Source of the DNA: Colivivens sp964452915
Lineage (GTDB): Bacteria; Bacteroidota; Bacteroidia; Bacteroidales; Bacteroidaceae
Assembly: GCA_964452915.1 (NCBI GenBank)
Contig: CAYVNW010000011.1
Span: 1 to 62,825, forward strand
Direction of reading: 5' to 3'
DNA: 62,825 nucleotides
Shown here piece after piece: positions 1-8,255 of the stretch (positions are counted from its first letter, which is position 1; each line of letters starts with the position of its first letter). The translations under genes were made by a program, and so were the position numbers. The notes beneath the pieces are model-generated. The model saw nothing but the letters and a program-made list of their open reading frames with translations, had not been told where the DNA came from and did no database searches.

Positions 1-225
1 CATTTTTTTTACATCGATATATTATTTTAGCTAATAAACAGAGTAAACGTCAACTTTTATGGTGACCGTGTGGCTATATGTGAACTCTGTGAGATCTGTG
101 TGGGTGGCATCAAGTAGTGTGTCATCCTGATCATAAAATCACGACCACAGTACTATAAGGCAGTGAAAATTTACCTCATTTTCTTGCATTTCGCATATCA
201 GAAGGGAAGAATTTTAATTTGATGA

Positions 226-256
226 TTGTATGAGTATAGAATTTATTGTACCTTTG
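226..256 (+). promoter_or_regulatory. Promoter of the Ser/Thr kinase gene
   Basis: A TTG at 226-228 and TACCTTTG at 249-256 are separated by 20 nt, matching the Bacteroidota sigma-AB promoter (TTG, about 20 nt, TAnnTTTG). The -7 box lies downstream of the possible TTG start at 246 and upstream of the ATG at 276. This decides the start codon in favour of 276. Confidence 0.7.
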
Positions 257-275
257 TCTTATACTAGACATAATT

Positions 276-1991
276 ATGACTACTACTCATACATTAAGAC
301 CTGGTTCCATGCTTCATGGAGGCACATACCGCATCGACTTGGTATTGGGAAGTGGCGGCTTTGGTATCACATATCTTGCCACCGACGTGACTTTGGATAT
401 GCGGGTTGCCATTAAGGAGTTTTTTCCTAAGGACTTTTGTACACGTGACGGTGATACGAGCCATGTGACACTTGGCAATGACAGCAATCACGACTTTATG
501 ATAAGGCTGAAGCAGAAGTTCCTTAAGGAGGCACGCAACATAGCCAAACTTCATCATCCAGGCATAATAAGAATTCTGTCTGCGTTCGAGGAGAACGGAA
601 CGTCGTACTATGTGATGGACTATATAGAGGGCAGTACGCTTTATGACATAGTACATCGGAATGGTCGTCTGTCAGTACCTAAGGCGTTGGAGTACATAAG
701 CAAGGTGGGTGATGCGCTTGGGTATGTACATAGCCATAATATGAATCATCTTGATGTGAAGCCGGCAAACATAATGGTCAGGCAGAGCGACGACACACCG
801 GTGCTGATAGACTTCGGGTTGTCGAAGCAGTATGATTCCGACGGACTTCAGACGTCCACGACACCAACAGGCTTGTCACATGGTTATGCACCATTAGAGC
901 AGTACAAGGATGGTGGTGTACGAGAGTTTTCTCCTCATACCGATATATATTCACTTGCGGCTACCTTGTATTTCATACTCACAGGCATGCGTCCTCCACA
1001 GGCTCCCGACCTTATAGACAAAGCCTTGCCGTTTCCAGCTGACTTTCCATTAGAACTAAGAGGTCCGATAATGAAAGCTATGTCGACCGCAAGGAAAGAC
1101 CGGCAGTCTTCCGTTGCAGAGTTCATTAATGACTTGAACAAAGCAACTAAGGGCTCATGGCGGCAAGCGATTGGAAACAGCCAACGTTCATCCTCTGGTT
1201 ATGGTACAGCAAATGCAGGAGACTTGAACCGAGATACTGTAATAGAAAACAATGGTGACAATCCTGTTGTCTTGGAGCATAAAACGAAGAGGAAATTACG
1301 TAAGTGGTGGCTCGTTGGTGGTGCAGCAGGTGTGGTGGCAGTGATTGTTGCGATATGCGTGATTAATTCTGTACCAAGTGTACCTGTACATGATCCAAAC
1401 GGGTATACTAATGGAGTAGATTATGTTGACCTTGGTCTGTCGGTTAAATGGGCTACCTGCAACCTTGGTGCATCGAGTCCGGAGGAGTACGGCAACTACT
1501 ATGCTTGGGGTGAGACAACGCCACGTACCGGTAGTTCCGGTAGTTCATGGTATTATGACTGCGATACCACTCCATACTGTCTGGATTCGTCGGGAGACTC
1601 ATGGAGCAAGTACTCCGGCTCTGACGGCAAGACAGTCCTTGACCCGAGTGATGATGCCGCAACCGTGGCTCTTGGTGCGCCTTGGCGCATGCCGACTCTT
1701 GACGAGATAGTGGAATTGAAAGAAAAATGCGAGTGGACATGGACCAAGATGAACGGCAAGAACGGATATAAGGTAACAGGTCCTAATGGTAATTCCATAT
1801 TCCTGTCTGCTGCTGGCCGGCGCTACGGATCGAGTCTCTACAACCCGGGCTCGTACGGCAACTATTGGTCGAGTTCGCTCAATGCTTTGGAGCCGCACTA
1901 CGCCTGCAGCTTGGACTTCGATTCGGCGGGTTACGACTGGTACTACAACTACCGCTTCCTCGGCCTGAGTGTCCGGCCCGTCCGTCCATGA
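276..1991 (+). CDS. Membrane Ser/Thr protein kinase with C-terminal FISUMP domain
   Basis: 571-aa protein. Residues about 18-290 are a eukaryotic-like kinase domain: glycine loop GSGGFG (25-30), VAIK lysine K47, catalytic loop HLDVKPAN (158-165, HLD instead of HRD) and IDFGLS with D179. A basic and Ser/Asn-rich linker leads to one membrane helix (about 344-363). Residues about 381-571 form a FISUMP-type domain (TIGR02145-like): DLGLSVKWATCNLG, YYAWGE, WRMPT, YWSSS, then GLSVRPV at the end. The expected topology is a cytoplasmic kinase and an extracytoplasmic C-terminal domain that could bind a ligand; this is inference. A longer reading frame begins at TTG 246, but the promoter lies inside it, so ATG 276 is preferred. 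The gene is monocistronic; the next gene is convergent. The substrate is unknown. Confidence 0.85.
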   Translation: MTTTHTLRPGSMLHGGTYRIDLVLGSGGFGITYLATDVTLDMRVAIKEFFPKDFCTRDGDTSHVTLGNDSNHDFMIRLKQKFLKEARNIAKLHHPGIIRILSAFEENGTSYYVMDYIEGSTLYDIVHRNGRLSVPKALEYISKVGDALGYVHSHNMNHLDVKPANIMVRQSDDTPVLIDFGLSKQYDSDGLQTSTTPTGLSHGYAPLEQYKDGGVREFSPHTDIYSLAATLYFILTGMRPPQAPDLIDKALPFPADFPLELRGPIMKAMSTARKDRQSSVAEFINDLNKATKGSWRQAIGNSQRSSSGYGTANAGDLNRDTVIENNGDNPVVLEHKTKRKLRKWWLVGGAAGVVAVIVAICVINSVPSVPVHDPNGYTNGVDYVDLGLSVKWATCNLGASSPEEYGNYYAWGETTPRTGSSGSSWYYDCDTTPYCLDSSGDSWSKYSGSDGKTVLDPSDDAATVALGAPWRMPTLDEIVELKEKCEWTWTKMNGKNGYKVTGPNGNSIFLSAAGRRYGSSLYNPGSYGNYWSSSLNALEPHYACSLDFDSAGYDWYYNYRFLGLSVRPVRP

Positions 1992-2425
1992 ACTAGTCTT
2001 ATCTTCCCCGAACGCGAACAATCGTTGCCCCTTGACACAGTATGCTGTACACTGCCCGAAAAAGGATATTGAATTAGTTGGCGGTTTAAATGCATTCCAT
2101 TTTTGCAGAGCTTCTGCTGGCGAGTTCTTTACACGGTGTATCACCATATGCAGAATGCCATGTGAAGCTAATCAGTAAACAATGACAACGAGTGTGAAGT
2201 AAGTCGACAAACTCAGCTTACTTATTTACACACTGAAATTGACTCAATTTGGCCTCGAAGCTAATTAGGTTATCGCCTGAACCTAATTAGCTTATGCTCA
2301 TAAGCTAATTAAGTTATTTGCCAAATTAAGTCAATGTGATTGTTGCCCCCAACCTCACAGTGCTTCATATGATGAGACGAGGTTACATAAACGCAGCCCC
2401 CACACATGTTGCAAGCATAAAACAA
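1992..2425. other. Intergenic region with a palindromic structure
   Basis: The space between the kinase and the convergent MFS gene has no convincing gene. The only open frame of note begins inside the kinase 3' end in another frame and resembles nothing. The main content is the nested inverted-repeat structure at 2239-2334, described separately. Confidence 0.6.
2239..2334. repeat. Nested inverted repeats with CTAATTAG cores
   Basis: The outer arms TTGACTCAATTTGGC (2239-2253) and GCCAAATTAAGTCAA (2320-2334) pair with one mismatch. Inside lie AAGCTAATTAGGTT (2258-2271), its perfect reverse complement (2280-2293) and a third arm AAGCTAATTAAGTT (2302-2315). The third arm can also pair with the second, through GCTTAT/ATAAGC around a 4-nt loop. 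Two alternative inner hairpins are therefore mutually exclusive within one outer stem. No T-tract marks it as a simple terminator. Confidence 0.75.
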
Positions 2426-2459
2426 ACAGCCCCTCTCAAGTCGTGTGAGTAGGGGCTGT
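2426..2459 (-). terminator. Rho-independent terminator of the MFS gene
   Basis: ACAGCCCCT (2426-2434) and AGGGGCTGT (2451-2459) form a 9-bp stem. Read on the minus strand it is followed by TTTGTTTT. It lies 28 nt past the stop codon of the MFS transporter. Confidence 0.8.
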
Positions 2460-2486
2460 CTGTATATCCGTTTGCGGTTGGTTGTT

Positions 2487-3941
2487 TTAATCTGTAATAG
2501 GCTTGTATTTTGGAACAAGGGCTTTCATTATGCACCATGCAATCAGATATGCGACTGCACAGATGCAGAACATGATGAAGTAGCCGCCTTGCTTACCTTC
2601 GAAGCCAAGGAACTGGAATGAAGATCCGAGGTGTTCGGTGTAAGTGAAGAGTGAACCTGCTCCTTTTTGAATTAAGAACGAACCGATACCTCCTGCCATT
2701 CCTCCTATACCTGTGATTGTGGCAATTGCTTTTTTAGGGAACATGTCACCAATGGTGGAGAAGAGGTTGGCAGACCATGCCTGGTGTCCTGCTCCTGCAA
2801 GACCAATAAGTATTGCCGGCCACCATGCGGAGAATTTACCAAGTGGCTGTGCAAAGAGTGCTACAAGTGGGAAGAATGCAAAGATGAGCATTGCAAGCAT
2901 ACGACCGTTGTATGGTTGCATGCCTTTCTTCTCGACAAACCGTTTTGGCAGATAACCTCCGTAGATTGACACAATGGTTACGATTGTATAGAGTACTATA
3001 AGTAGAAGTATTCCCATTGTTGACGAACTCTTGTAGCCGAACTGGTCGGAGAAATAGGCTGGTGCCCAGAACAGGAAGAACCACCATACGCCATCGGTGA
3101 ACAGTTTACCGACGATGAACGACCATGTCTGGCGGTATGTGAAGCATTTGAGCAGTGAAATCTGTTTCCCGTCTTTCTCTGATGTCTTAGCCTCTTCTGC
3201 TACGGCACCTTCATTGTCATCTTGCTGAATATATTCAAGCTCTTTCTTGTTTACAAACTTGCTTTTCTCTGGTTTTTGATATAGTCCAAGCCAGAAGAAC
3301 ATCCATACGTAGCCTAATCCACCGATAATGATGAATGCCATTTCCCAACCATATGCTTCAGCCAACAACGGAATACATGCTGGAGCAATAAGTGCACCGA
3401 TAGATGCTCCGCTGTTAAAGATACTGGTGGAGAGAGCGCGGTCTTTCTTCGGGTTGTATTCGGCAGTCACCTTGATGGCGGCAGGGAAGTTTCCTGCTTC
3501 TCCAAGTGCAAGGACACACCGGCAAATAAGAAAGAGCCACACACTGATTGTGGAAATGGTCAATGCCATGGCACTTCCTGCTTGAACTGACCTCATGGCC
3601 TCAATGGATTCGAATCCGGCAATGTGCATCGTTGCCCATCCGCAGGCGGCGTGCAAACATGCACCTGTACTCCATACTACGATACTCCATAAATAGCCTT
3701 TCTTTGTGCCCATCCAGTCGACAAACTTGCCGGCGAAGAGCATACATATCGCATAGAAGAGAGAGAAGAAAGCGGTGATGGTCCCGTAATGGTCATCATC
3801 CCAATGAAACTCAGGTGCGATAAAGTCTTTGTACGTTAGAGACAGAACCTGACGGTCCATGTAGTTAATGGTGGTAGCGAAAAACAGCATCGCACACATC
3901 ACCCAGCGAAACTGGGACATTCTGCTTGATTGATTATTCAT
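2487..3941 (-). CDS. MFS transporter, hexuronate (ExuT-like) family
   Basis: 484-aa inner-membrane protein with about 12 hydrophobic segments. The N-terminus (ATTINYMDRQVLSLTYKDF, then FFSLFYAICMLFAGKFVD) matches the anion:cation symporter branch of the MFS that takes up hexuronates and related sugar acids (ExuT/GudP type). The first two helices carry the NYMDRQ signature, and a charged cytoplasmic loop (about 225-250) precedes helix 7. The gene has its own promoter and terminator. A mannonate dehydratase and a mannonate oxidoreductase occur 22 kb away (25.8-27.8 kb), so uptake of glucuronate or galacturonate from pectin breakdown is a reasonable inference. The exact substrate cannot be read from the sequence. 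Confidence 0.85.
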   Translation of the reverse strand: MNNQSSRMSQFRWVMCAMLFFATTINYMDRQVLSLTYKDFIAPEFHWDDDHYGTITAFFSLFYAICMLFAGKFVDWMGTKKGYLWSIVVWSTGACLHAACGWATMHIAGFESIEAMRSVQAGSAMALTISTISVWLFLICRCVLALGEAGNFPAAIKVTAEYNPKKDRALSTSIFNSGASIGALIAPACIPLLAEAYGWEMAFIIIGGLGYVWMFFWLGLYQKPEKSKFVNKKELEYIQQDDNEGAVAEEAKTSEKDGKQISLLKCFTYRQTWSFIVGKLFTDGVWWFFLFWAPAYFSDQFGYKSSSTMGILLLIVLYTIVTIVSIYGGYLPKRFVEKKGMQPYNGRMLAMLIFAFFPLVALFAQPLGKFSAWWPAILIGLAGAGHQAWSANLFSTIGDMFPKKAIATITGIGGMAGGIGSFLIQKGAGSLFTYTEHLGSSFQFLGFEGKQGGYFIMFCICAVAYLIAWCIMKALVPKYKPITD

Positions 3942-3984
3942 CTTCAGTTATATTGTTATTGTTTCGTTAATAGCATATCAGTTA

Positions 3985-3992
3985 CAAATGTA
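3985..3992 (-). promoter_or_regulatory. -7 box for the MFS gene
   Basis: Minus-strand TACATTTG fits TAnnTTTG and lies 44 nt upstream of the MFS start codon. No clear TTG was found at the expected -33 distance. Confidence 0.45.
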
Positions 3993-4119
3993 CGAAAAAG
4001 TTTTGACTATGAGACTACCTGCGGCCATATTTTTGTATACCAATACGTTTTTATGTCGTTTTTTCGCGCTAACTTGCCGTATGTATGTCGATAAGGTGCA
4101 GACATTGCCTTTTTTTAAT

Positions 4120-4127
4120 TATCTTTG
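4120..4127 (+). promoter_or_regulatory. -7 box for the S9 peptidase gene
   Basis: TATCTTTG fits the TAnnTTTG consensus, 27 nt upstream of the ATG at 4155. The -33 element is not clear. Confidence 0.55.
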
Positions 4128-4154
4128 TAGGGTGAAACAAAAACAGATACTGAT

Positions 4155-6584
4155 ATGAAAAAATTGGTGCTATTTGCAATGATTGCCTTGACTGCTGTGG
4201 CAAGTAGGGCAATAGATGTAACAACAGTGCGTACAGCTGGTCCGTACAAGTTACAAACTCCCTTGATGATTGACAGCGTCGATGCAGCACAGAATGCATA
4301 TTCGACAAAAATCCAATTGAATATGGATTTGTGGAAGACCGGAAGGATAGGCGGTATTCCAAAGCGGACAGACGAGAATCAAGCGTATGTTTCGGGATTT
4401 TCTTTTGTAACGAAGAGCTACGTGAATGCAGAGGTACGCGTAGAAGGATTGAACCGGTATTCGGTGTATATCAACGGAAAAGAACTGCACGGGCGTGTGC
4501 CATTACAACCAGGACAATATGATGCTGTTATCAAGTATGTAGCCGACACAGCAGAGGTGAAAATACATCTCGATGCCGACAATGCAGATGCAGTCAGTTT
4601 GGTGGAACTTAGCGGCGACCGGCAGGGCAAACGTCCGTTCACTCTTGCCGACAACATGCTGATGAAGCACTACAATGGAGTCAACATCTCTCCATCAGGC
4701 AAATACGCTATTGTGAGCTCAGGCGGGTTCGACACAAATGGCGGAACACAAACAAAATCGGTTGTCATTGATGTCACTACAGGACATGTAGTTATGTCGG
4801 CTAATGGCATGACGTGGATGCCGAGGTCTGATAAGTTGCTGACTATACGTAACGAGAATGGTAAGGATGTCTTAATATGTATAGACCCGATCGACCTTAA
4901 GGAAACTGTACTCACTCCAGAACTGCCAACGCACAGCTTTATGATGTCGCCTACAGAGGACTTCCTAATCTTGCAAGAGCCGGTTTATGGTCCCAAGAAA
5001 GAAGATGGAGTATTTGAGATACTTTCTCCCGACGACCGTCAGCCGGGATGGAGAAACAGGAGGAACATCGCAAAGATGGATTTGAAGACAGGTGTGGTGC
5101 AGCAGTTGGTTTTTGGTTATCACAACATGTGGGTGAGTGATATTTCGGACGACGGCAAGTACTTGTTGTTCACTGTCCAAACGGAACGTTTAACTGCACG
5201 GCCAACAACTCTGAATACGGTTTACAGAATGAACCTGCAGACTCTTGAGAGTGAGGTGTTGATCGATAAAGACGGCTTTGTAAATAGTGCAGCATTCATC
5301 CCCGGAACAAATAAGTTGGCTGTTACCGGCAGTGCCGAAGCTTTTGGCGGAGTAGGGAAGAACCTTCCTGATGATATGATTCCTAACAGTTATGATATAC
5401 AGTTGTTCGTCTTCGATATTCCTACAAAGAAAGTTGAGGCTGTAACAAGAGATTTCAATCCGTCAATTAACACGGTGATTCCGTCAAAGGCGGATAATAT
5501 GCTGTACTTCACTGCACAGAATGCTGATTCTGTCAGTTTGTACCGTCTTGACTTGAGAAACGGACGTATACAAATGATTGAACAGCCTTGTGAGGTGATT
5601 ACGTCATTCGGATTGTCGTCGTCGGGTAACACCTTATTATATTATGGTACCGGAGCGTGTACGTCCGACCGCTTGTACAGCCTCAATATAAGAAGTCTGA
5701 AAGTCACAATGCTTGAGGAACTCAATGCCGATATGATGAGCGAGATTAAGATAGGAGAGTGCAAACCGCTTAGTTTCAAGAGTAAGAATGGTTACCAGTT
5801 GACAGGTCATTATTATTTACCTGCCGATTTTGACCCGTCGAAGAAATATCCTGTTATTGTCCACTATTATGGAGGATGTTCTCCTACCGCACGTCGTTTT
5901 GGTAACGGAACACACTATCCGGCTCATTATTGGAATGCCTTAGGGTATGTTGTACTAATAGTTAATCCGCGCGGTGCTTCCGGTTTTGGTCAGGAATGGG
6001 CTGCGTTTCATGTGAATACTGCTGGTGAGGGTATAGCCGAAGATATTATCGAAGCAACTCAGTATTTGATCGATCACAATTCTTGGGTCAATGCCGATAA
6101 GATAGGTTGTGTCAGTGCTTCGTATGGTGGCTTTATGACTCAATTGCTGCTTACTAAGACCGATTTGTTCGCCACCGGAATTTCCCATGCCGGCATCAGC
6201 GATCATACCAGCTACTGGGGCGAGGGCTATTGGGGGTACAGCTATAGTGAGACAAGTATGGCAAACAGCTATCCATGGACTCGAAAAGACTTGTTCGTAG
6301 ACCGTTCGCCTCTTTACAATGCCGATAAAATTCACAAGCCATTATTGTTCACACACGGCACGGCAGACACAAATGTGCCTATCGGTGAGTCTATTCAGAT
6401 GTACACCGCACTGAAGTTACTTGGTGTTCCGACTGCCTTCGTGATGGTTGAGGGCGAAAACCATGGCATCATGGACTACACAAAGCGTCAAAAATGGATT
6501 AACACAATGGTGGCCTGGTTCCAAAAATACCTGCAGGACGACGATTCGTGGTGGAATGCAATGTATAGTCCTAAAGATTTGTAG
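4155..6584 (+). CDS. Secreted S9 family peptidase (prolyl oligopeptidase fold)
   Basis: 809 aa with a Sec signal peptide (MKKLVLFAMIALTAVASRA). A long beta-propeller-like region (about 150-530) precedes a C-terminal alpha/beta-hydrolase domain. The catalytic triad is visible: nucleophile S656 in SASYGG, D738 in HGTADTNVP and H770 in GENHGI. The nucleophile elbow reads VSASYGG rather than the more common GxSYGG with Trp, but the serine and both glycines are present. Members of this family are periplasmic or secreted dipeptidyl peptidases or acylaminoacyl peptidases acting on short peptides. It has its own promoter and is convergent with the following YitT gene. Substrate preference is not evident. 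Confidence 0.88.
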   Translation: MKKLVLFAMIALTAVASRAIDVTTVRTAGPYKLQTPLMIDSVDAAQNAYSTKIQLNMDLWKTGRIGGIPKRTDENQAYVSGFSFVTKSYVNAEVRVEGLNRYSVYINGKELHGRVPLQPGQYDAVIKYVADTAEVKIHLDADNADAVSLVELSGDRQGKRPFTLADNMLMKHYNGVNISPSGKYAIVSSGGFDTNGGTQTKSVVIDVTTGHVVMSANGMTWMPRSDKLLTIRNENGKDVLICIDPIDLKETVLTPELPTHSFMMSPTEDFLILQEPVYGPKKEDGVFEILSPDDRQPGWRNRRNIAKMDLKTGVVQQLVFGYHNMWVSDISDDGKYLLFTVQTERLTARPTTLNTVYRMNLQTLESEVLIDKDGFVNSAAFIPGTNKLAVTGSAEAFGGVGKNLPDDMIPNSYDIQLFVFDIPTKKVEAVTRDFNPSINTVIPSKADNMLYFTAQNADSVSLYRLDLRNGRIQMIEQPCEVITSFGLSSSGNTLLYYGTGACTSDRLYSLNIRSLKVTMLEELNADMMSEIKIGECKPLSFKSKNGYQLTGHYYLPADFDPSKKYPVIVHYYGGCSPTARRFGNGTHYPAHYWNALGYVVLIVNPRGASGFGQEWAAFHVNTAGEGIAEDIIEATQYLIDHNSWVNADKIGCVSASYGGFMTQLLLTKTDLFATGISHAGISDHTSYWGEGYWGYSYSETSMANSYPWTRKDLFVDRSPLYNADKIHKPLLFTHGTADTNVPIGESIQMYTALKLLGVPTAFVMVEGENHGIMDYTKRQKWINTMVAWFQKYLQDDDSWWNAMYSPKDL

Positions 6585-6601
6585 AACTTTGTCGTGAATT
6601 G

Positions 6602-7561
6602 TCAGTTTACAGTAAGTGTTGACTTGTCCGGAAAATCTTTCCAACGATAGCCATAAATATCATAGCAGTCGTTGACAATGACAAACACATTGGGGTCGAT
6701 TTCAGAAATACATTTGGTGATGATGTCGACCTCATGTTGTCTTACTACCATCATCAGTGTATCTTTATTTTTCTGTGTGTACAGTCCATGACTTTTCAGA
6801 ACGGTAGCTGTGCGGTCAAGACGTTTCAGAATGAATTCTTGCATTTGTTTTGAGCCGGCTTCTGTCACGATAAACAGCAACTTGGTATTTTTGCTACCCG
6901 AAATGACGTATGAGATGGTTTGTGATGTTATGTAGATACAGATCAGTGAATAACCCGATAGCCGCCAACTATGTTCGCTTGGTGACTCAGTTCCTATTCC
7001 CATTCCGATGACTAACAGTCCAAACAATACTACGGCTCCGTCGGTGGCAATCAGTGCCTTTGAAAATTTCACGTGGCAGTATTTGCGAATCAGCATTGCC
7101 ACAATGTCCGAACCTCCTGAAGTGGCGTTGCAGCGGAAGATTATGCCTTCACCGACTCCTATGAGTATTGGTCCGAGGACTGCTGCGAGAATAAGGTCGT
7201 TCGACAGGTCGAGGTAACCACCACACAACTTTGATGGATCGAGCCGTTGCAGTGATTCTGTATCAGGGTATGTAAGAGTAGAGAGAAGGTTCATCAGAAA
7301 TGGCGTAACCAGAGTTGCTACAAGTGTCTTTATGCCGATGTTTTTTCCAAGAAACAGGTACGACATGATAAGTAGTGGAATAGAAATCATGTACCCGAAT
7401 GTTCCGACTTGTATGGAAGGAAACAAGGAATGCAATACTATGCTTGTACCGAATACTCCGCCTGGTACTAATTTGTAAGGGTTAATAAATATAACGAAAG
7501 CTACCGACACTATAAAACATCCGATAACAATGCCTGCGTAGTCTAATATCTGCCTTTTCAT
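6602..7561 (-). CDS. YitT family membrane protein with DUF2179
   Basis: 319 aa. Five or so N-terminal hydrophobic segments (about 8-195) carry the YitT/YczE-type pattern FINPYKLVPGGVFG and the glycine-rich FRCNATSGGSDIVAML. A soluble C-terminal DUF2179 domain (about 225-310) follows, with FIVTEAGSKQM, LKSHGLYTQKNKDTLMMVV and IDPNVFVIVND. Proteins of this family are inner-membrane proteins of unsettled function. It lies downstream of the MaoC hydratase on the same strand, separated by a hairpin. Confidence 0.88.
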   Translation of the reverse strand: MKRQILDYAGIVIGCFIVSVAFVIFINPYKLVPGGVFGTSIVLHSLFPSIQVGTFGYMISIPLLIMSYLFLGKNIGIKTLVATLVTPFLMNLLSTLTYPDTESLQRLDPSKLCGGYLDLSNDLILAAVLGPILIGVGEGIIFRCNATSGGSDIVAMLIRKYCHVKFSKALIATDGAVVLFGLLVIGMGIGTESPSEHSWRLSGYSLICIYITSQTISYVISGSKNTKLLFIVTEAGSKQMQEFILKRLDRTATVLKSHGLYTQKNKDTLMMVVRQHEVDIITKCISEIDPNVFVIVNDCYDIYGYRWKDFPDKSTLTVN

Positions 7562-7579
7562 TGATTACAGTGTAATTCA

Positions 7580-7617
7580 ATAGGTACGACTTACCTTGTC
7601 CGGCAAGTCGTACCTAT
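7580..7617 (-). terminator. Strong hairpin between maoC-like and yitT-like genes
   Basis: ATAGGTACGACTT (7580-7592) and its exact reverse complement (7605-7617) form a 13-bp stem with a 12-nt loop, just after the MaoC stop codon. There is no clear T-run on the minus-strand exit side, so termination is likely but not certain. Confidence 0.5.
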
Positions 7618-7635
7618 ATGATTATTAGTAAAATG

Positions 7636-8103
7636 TCATTTCTCAAACATGTAGAGGAAAGTAGCGATTCCTTCGAGTGCAGGTTTGCGCTCTCCCTCAA
7701 TTTCAAGTTTGAACTTGATCTCCACCTTTGCTGTACCGCGTAGGTTCACGATATTGTACAGCATAGCGGTGAGCCGTACTCTTTTACCTGCCAATACAGG
7801 AATACCGAACTTCATTTTGTCCATTCCATAGTTGACAAGCATCTTTATGTTTTTAGCTTCAATGATTTGCCCGTACAGATATGGCAGGAGTGACAGAGTA
7901 AGGTATCCATGTGCTATAGTTGACTTGTATGGGCTTTCCTTTTTAGCACGTTCTACATCTACGTGTATCCACTGATGGTCGAGAGTTGCGTCGGCAAAGA
8001 GATTTATACGCTCTTGTGTTATTTCAAGCCAATCAGACTGACCTAATTCCTTGCCGAGATATGCGGCAAATTCATCGTATGAGCTAATAGTAATTAATGC
8101 CAT
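7636..8103 (-). CDS. MaoC-like hot-dog hydratase
   Basis: 155-aa cytoplasmic protein. The central segment (FADATLDHQWIHVDVERAK, then IAHGYLTLSLLPYL) contains the hydratase 2 motif with catalytic Asp and His (D-x4-H and AHG) of MaoC/NodN-type (R)-specific enoyl-CoA hydratases. Such enzymes hydrate trans-2-enoyl-CoA. The size is typical of single-domain members. A promoter lies about 30 nt upstream. No beta-oxidation genes are nearby, so the physiological acyl-CoA is unknown. Confidence 0.85.
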   Translation of the reverse strand: MALITISSYDEFAAYLGKELGQSDWLEITQERINLFADATLDHQWIHVDVERAKKESPYKSTIAHGYLTLSLLPYLYGQIIEAKNIKMLVNYGMDKMKFGIPVLAGKRVRLTAMLYNIVNLRGTAKVEIKFKLEIEGERKPALEGIATFLYMFEK

Positions 8104-8129
8104 AGTTGTTTACTTGATTGATTTATTTG

Positions 8130-8158
8130 CAAAGTTACAAATTATTGCACAAATCCAA
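8130..8158 (-). promoter_or_regulatory. Promoter of the MaoC-like gene
   Basis: Minus-strand TTG (8158-8156), an 18-nt spacer and TAACTTTG (8137-8130). The spacing is slightly short but otherwise matches the Bacteroidota consensus. Confidence 0.55.
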
Positions 8159-8255
8159 AAAACTTTATGCTGATTTATTTGTATTTTGTTTCTCAGCTTA
8201 TGTCGGAATGTGCCAATACTGTATCCAGAGATGTAAAAACCGGCACGTATCTTTT

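Noticed and set aside
246..275. TTG start for the kinase at 246
   Set aside because: The TACCTTTG promoter box at 249-256 would lie inside the coding sequence; ATG 276 fits the family start better.
1969..2178. 69-codon plus-strand frame at the end of the kinase gene
   Set aside because: It starts inside the FISUMP coding sequence in another frame and has no recognisable motif or ribosome-binding site.
276..2240. Complete diversity-generating retroelement at the kinase
   Set aside because: No reverse transcriptase gene or template repeat lies in the window; only the lectin-like 3' end is suggestive.
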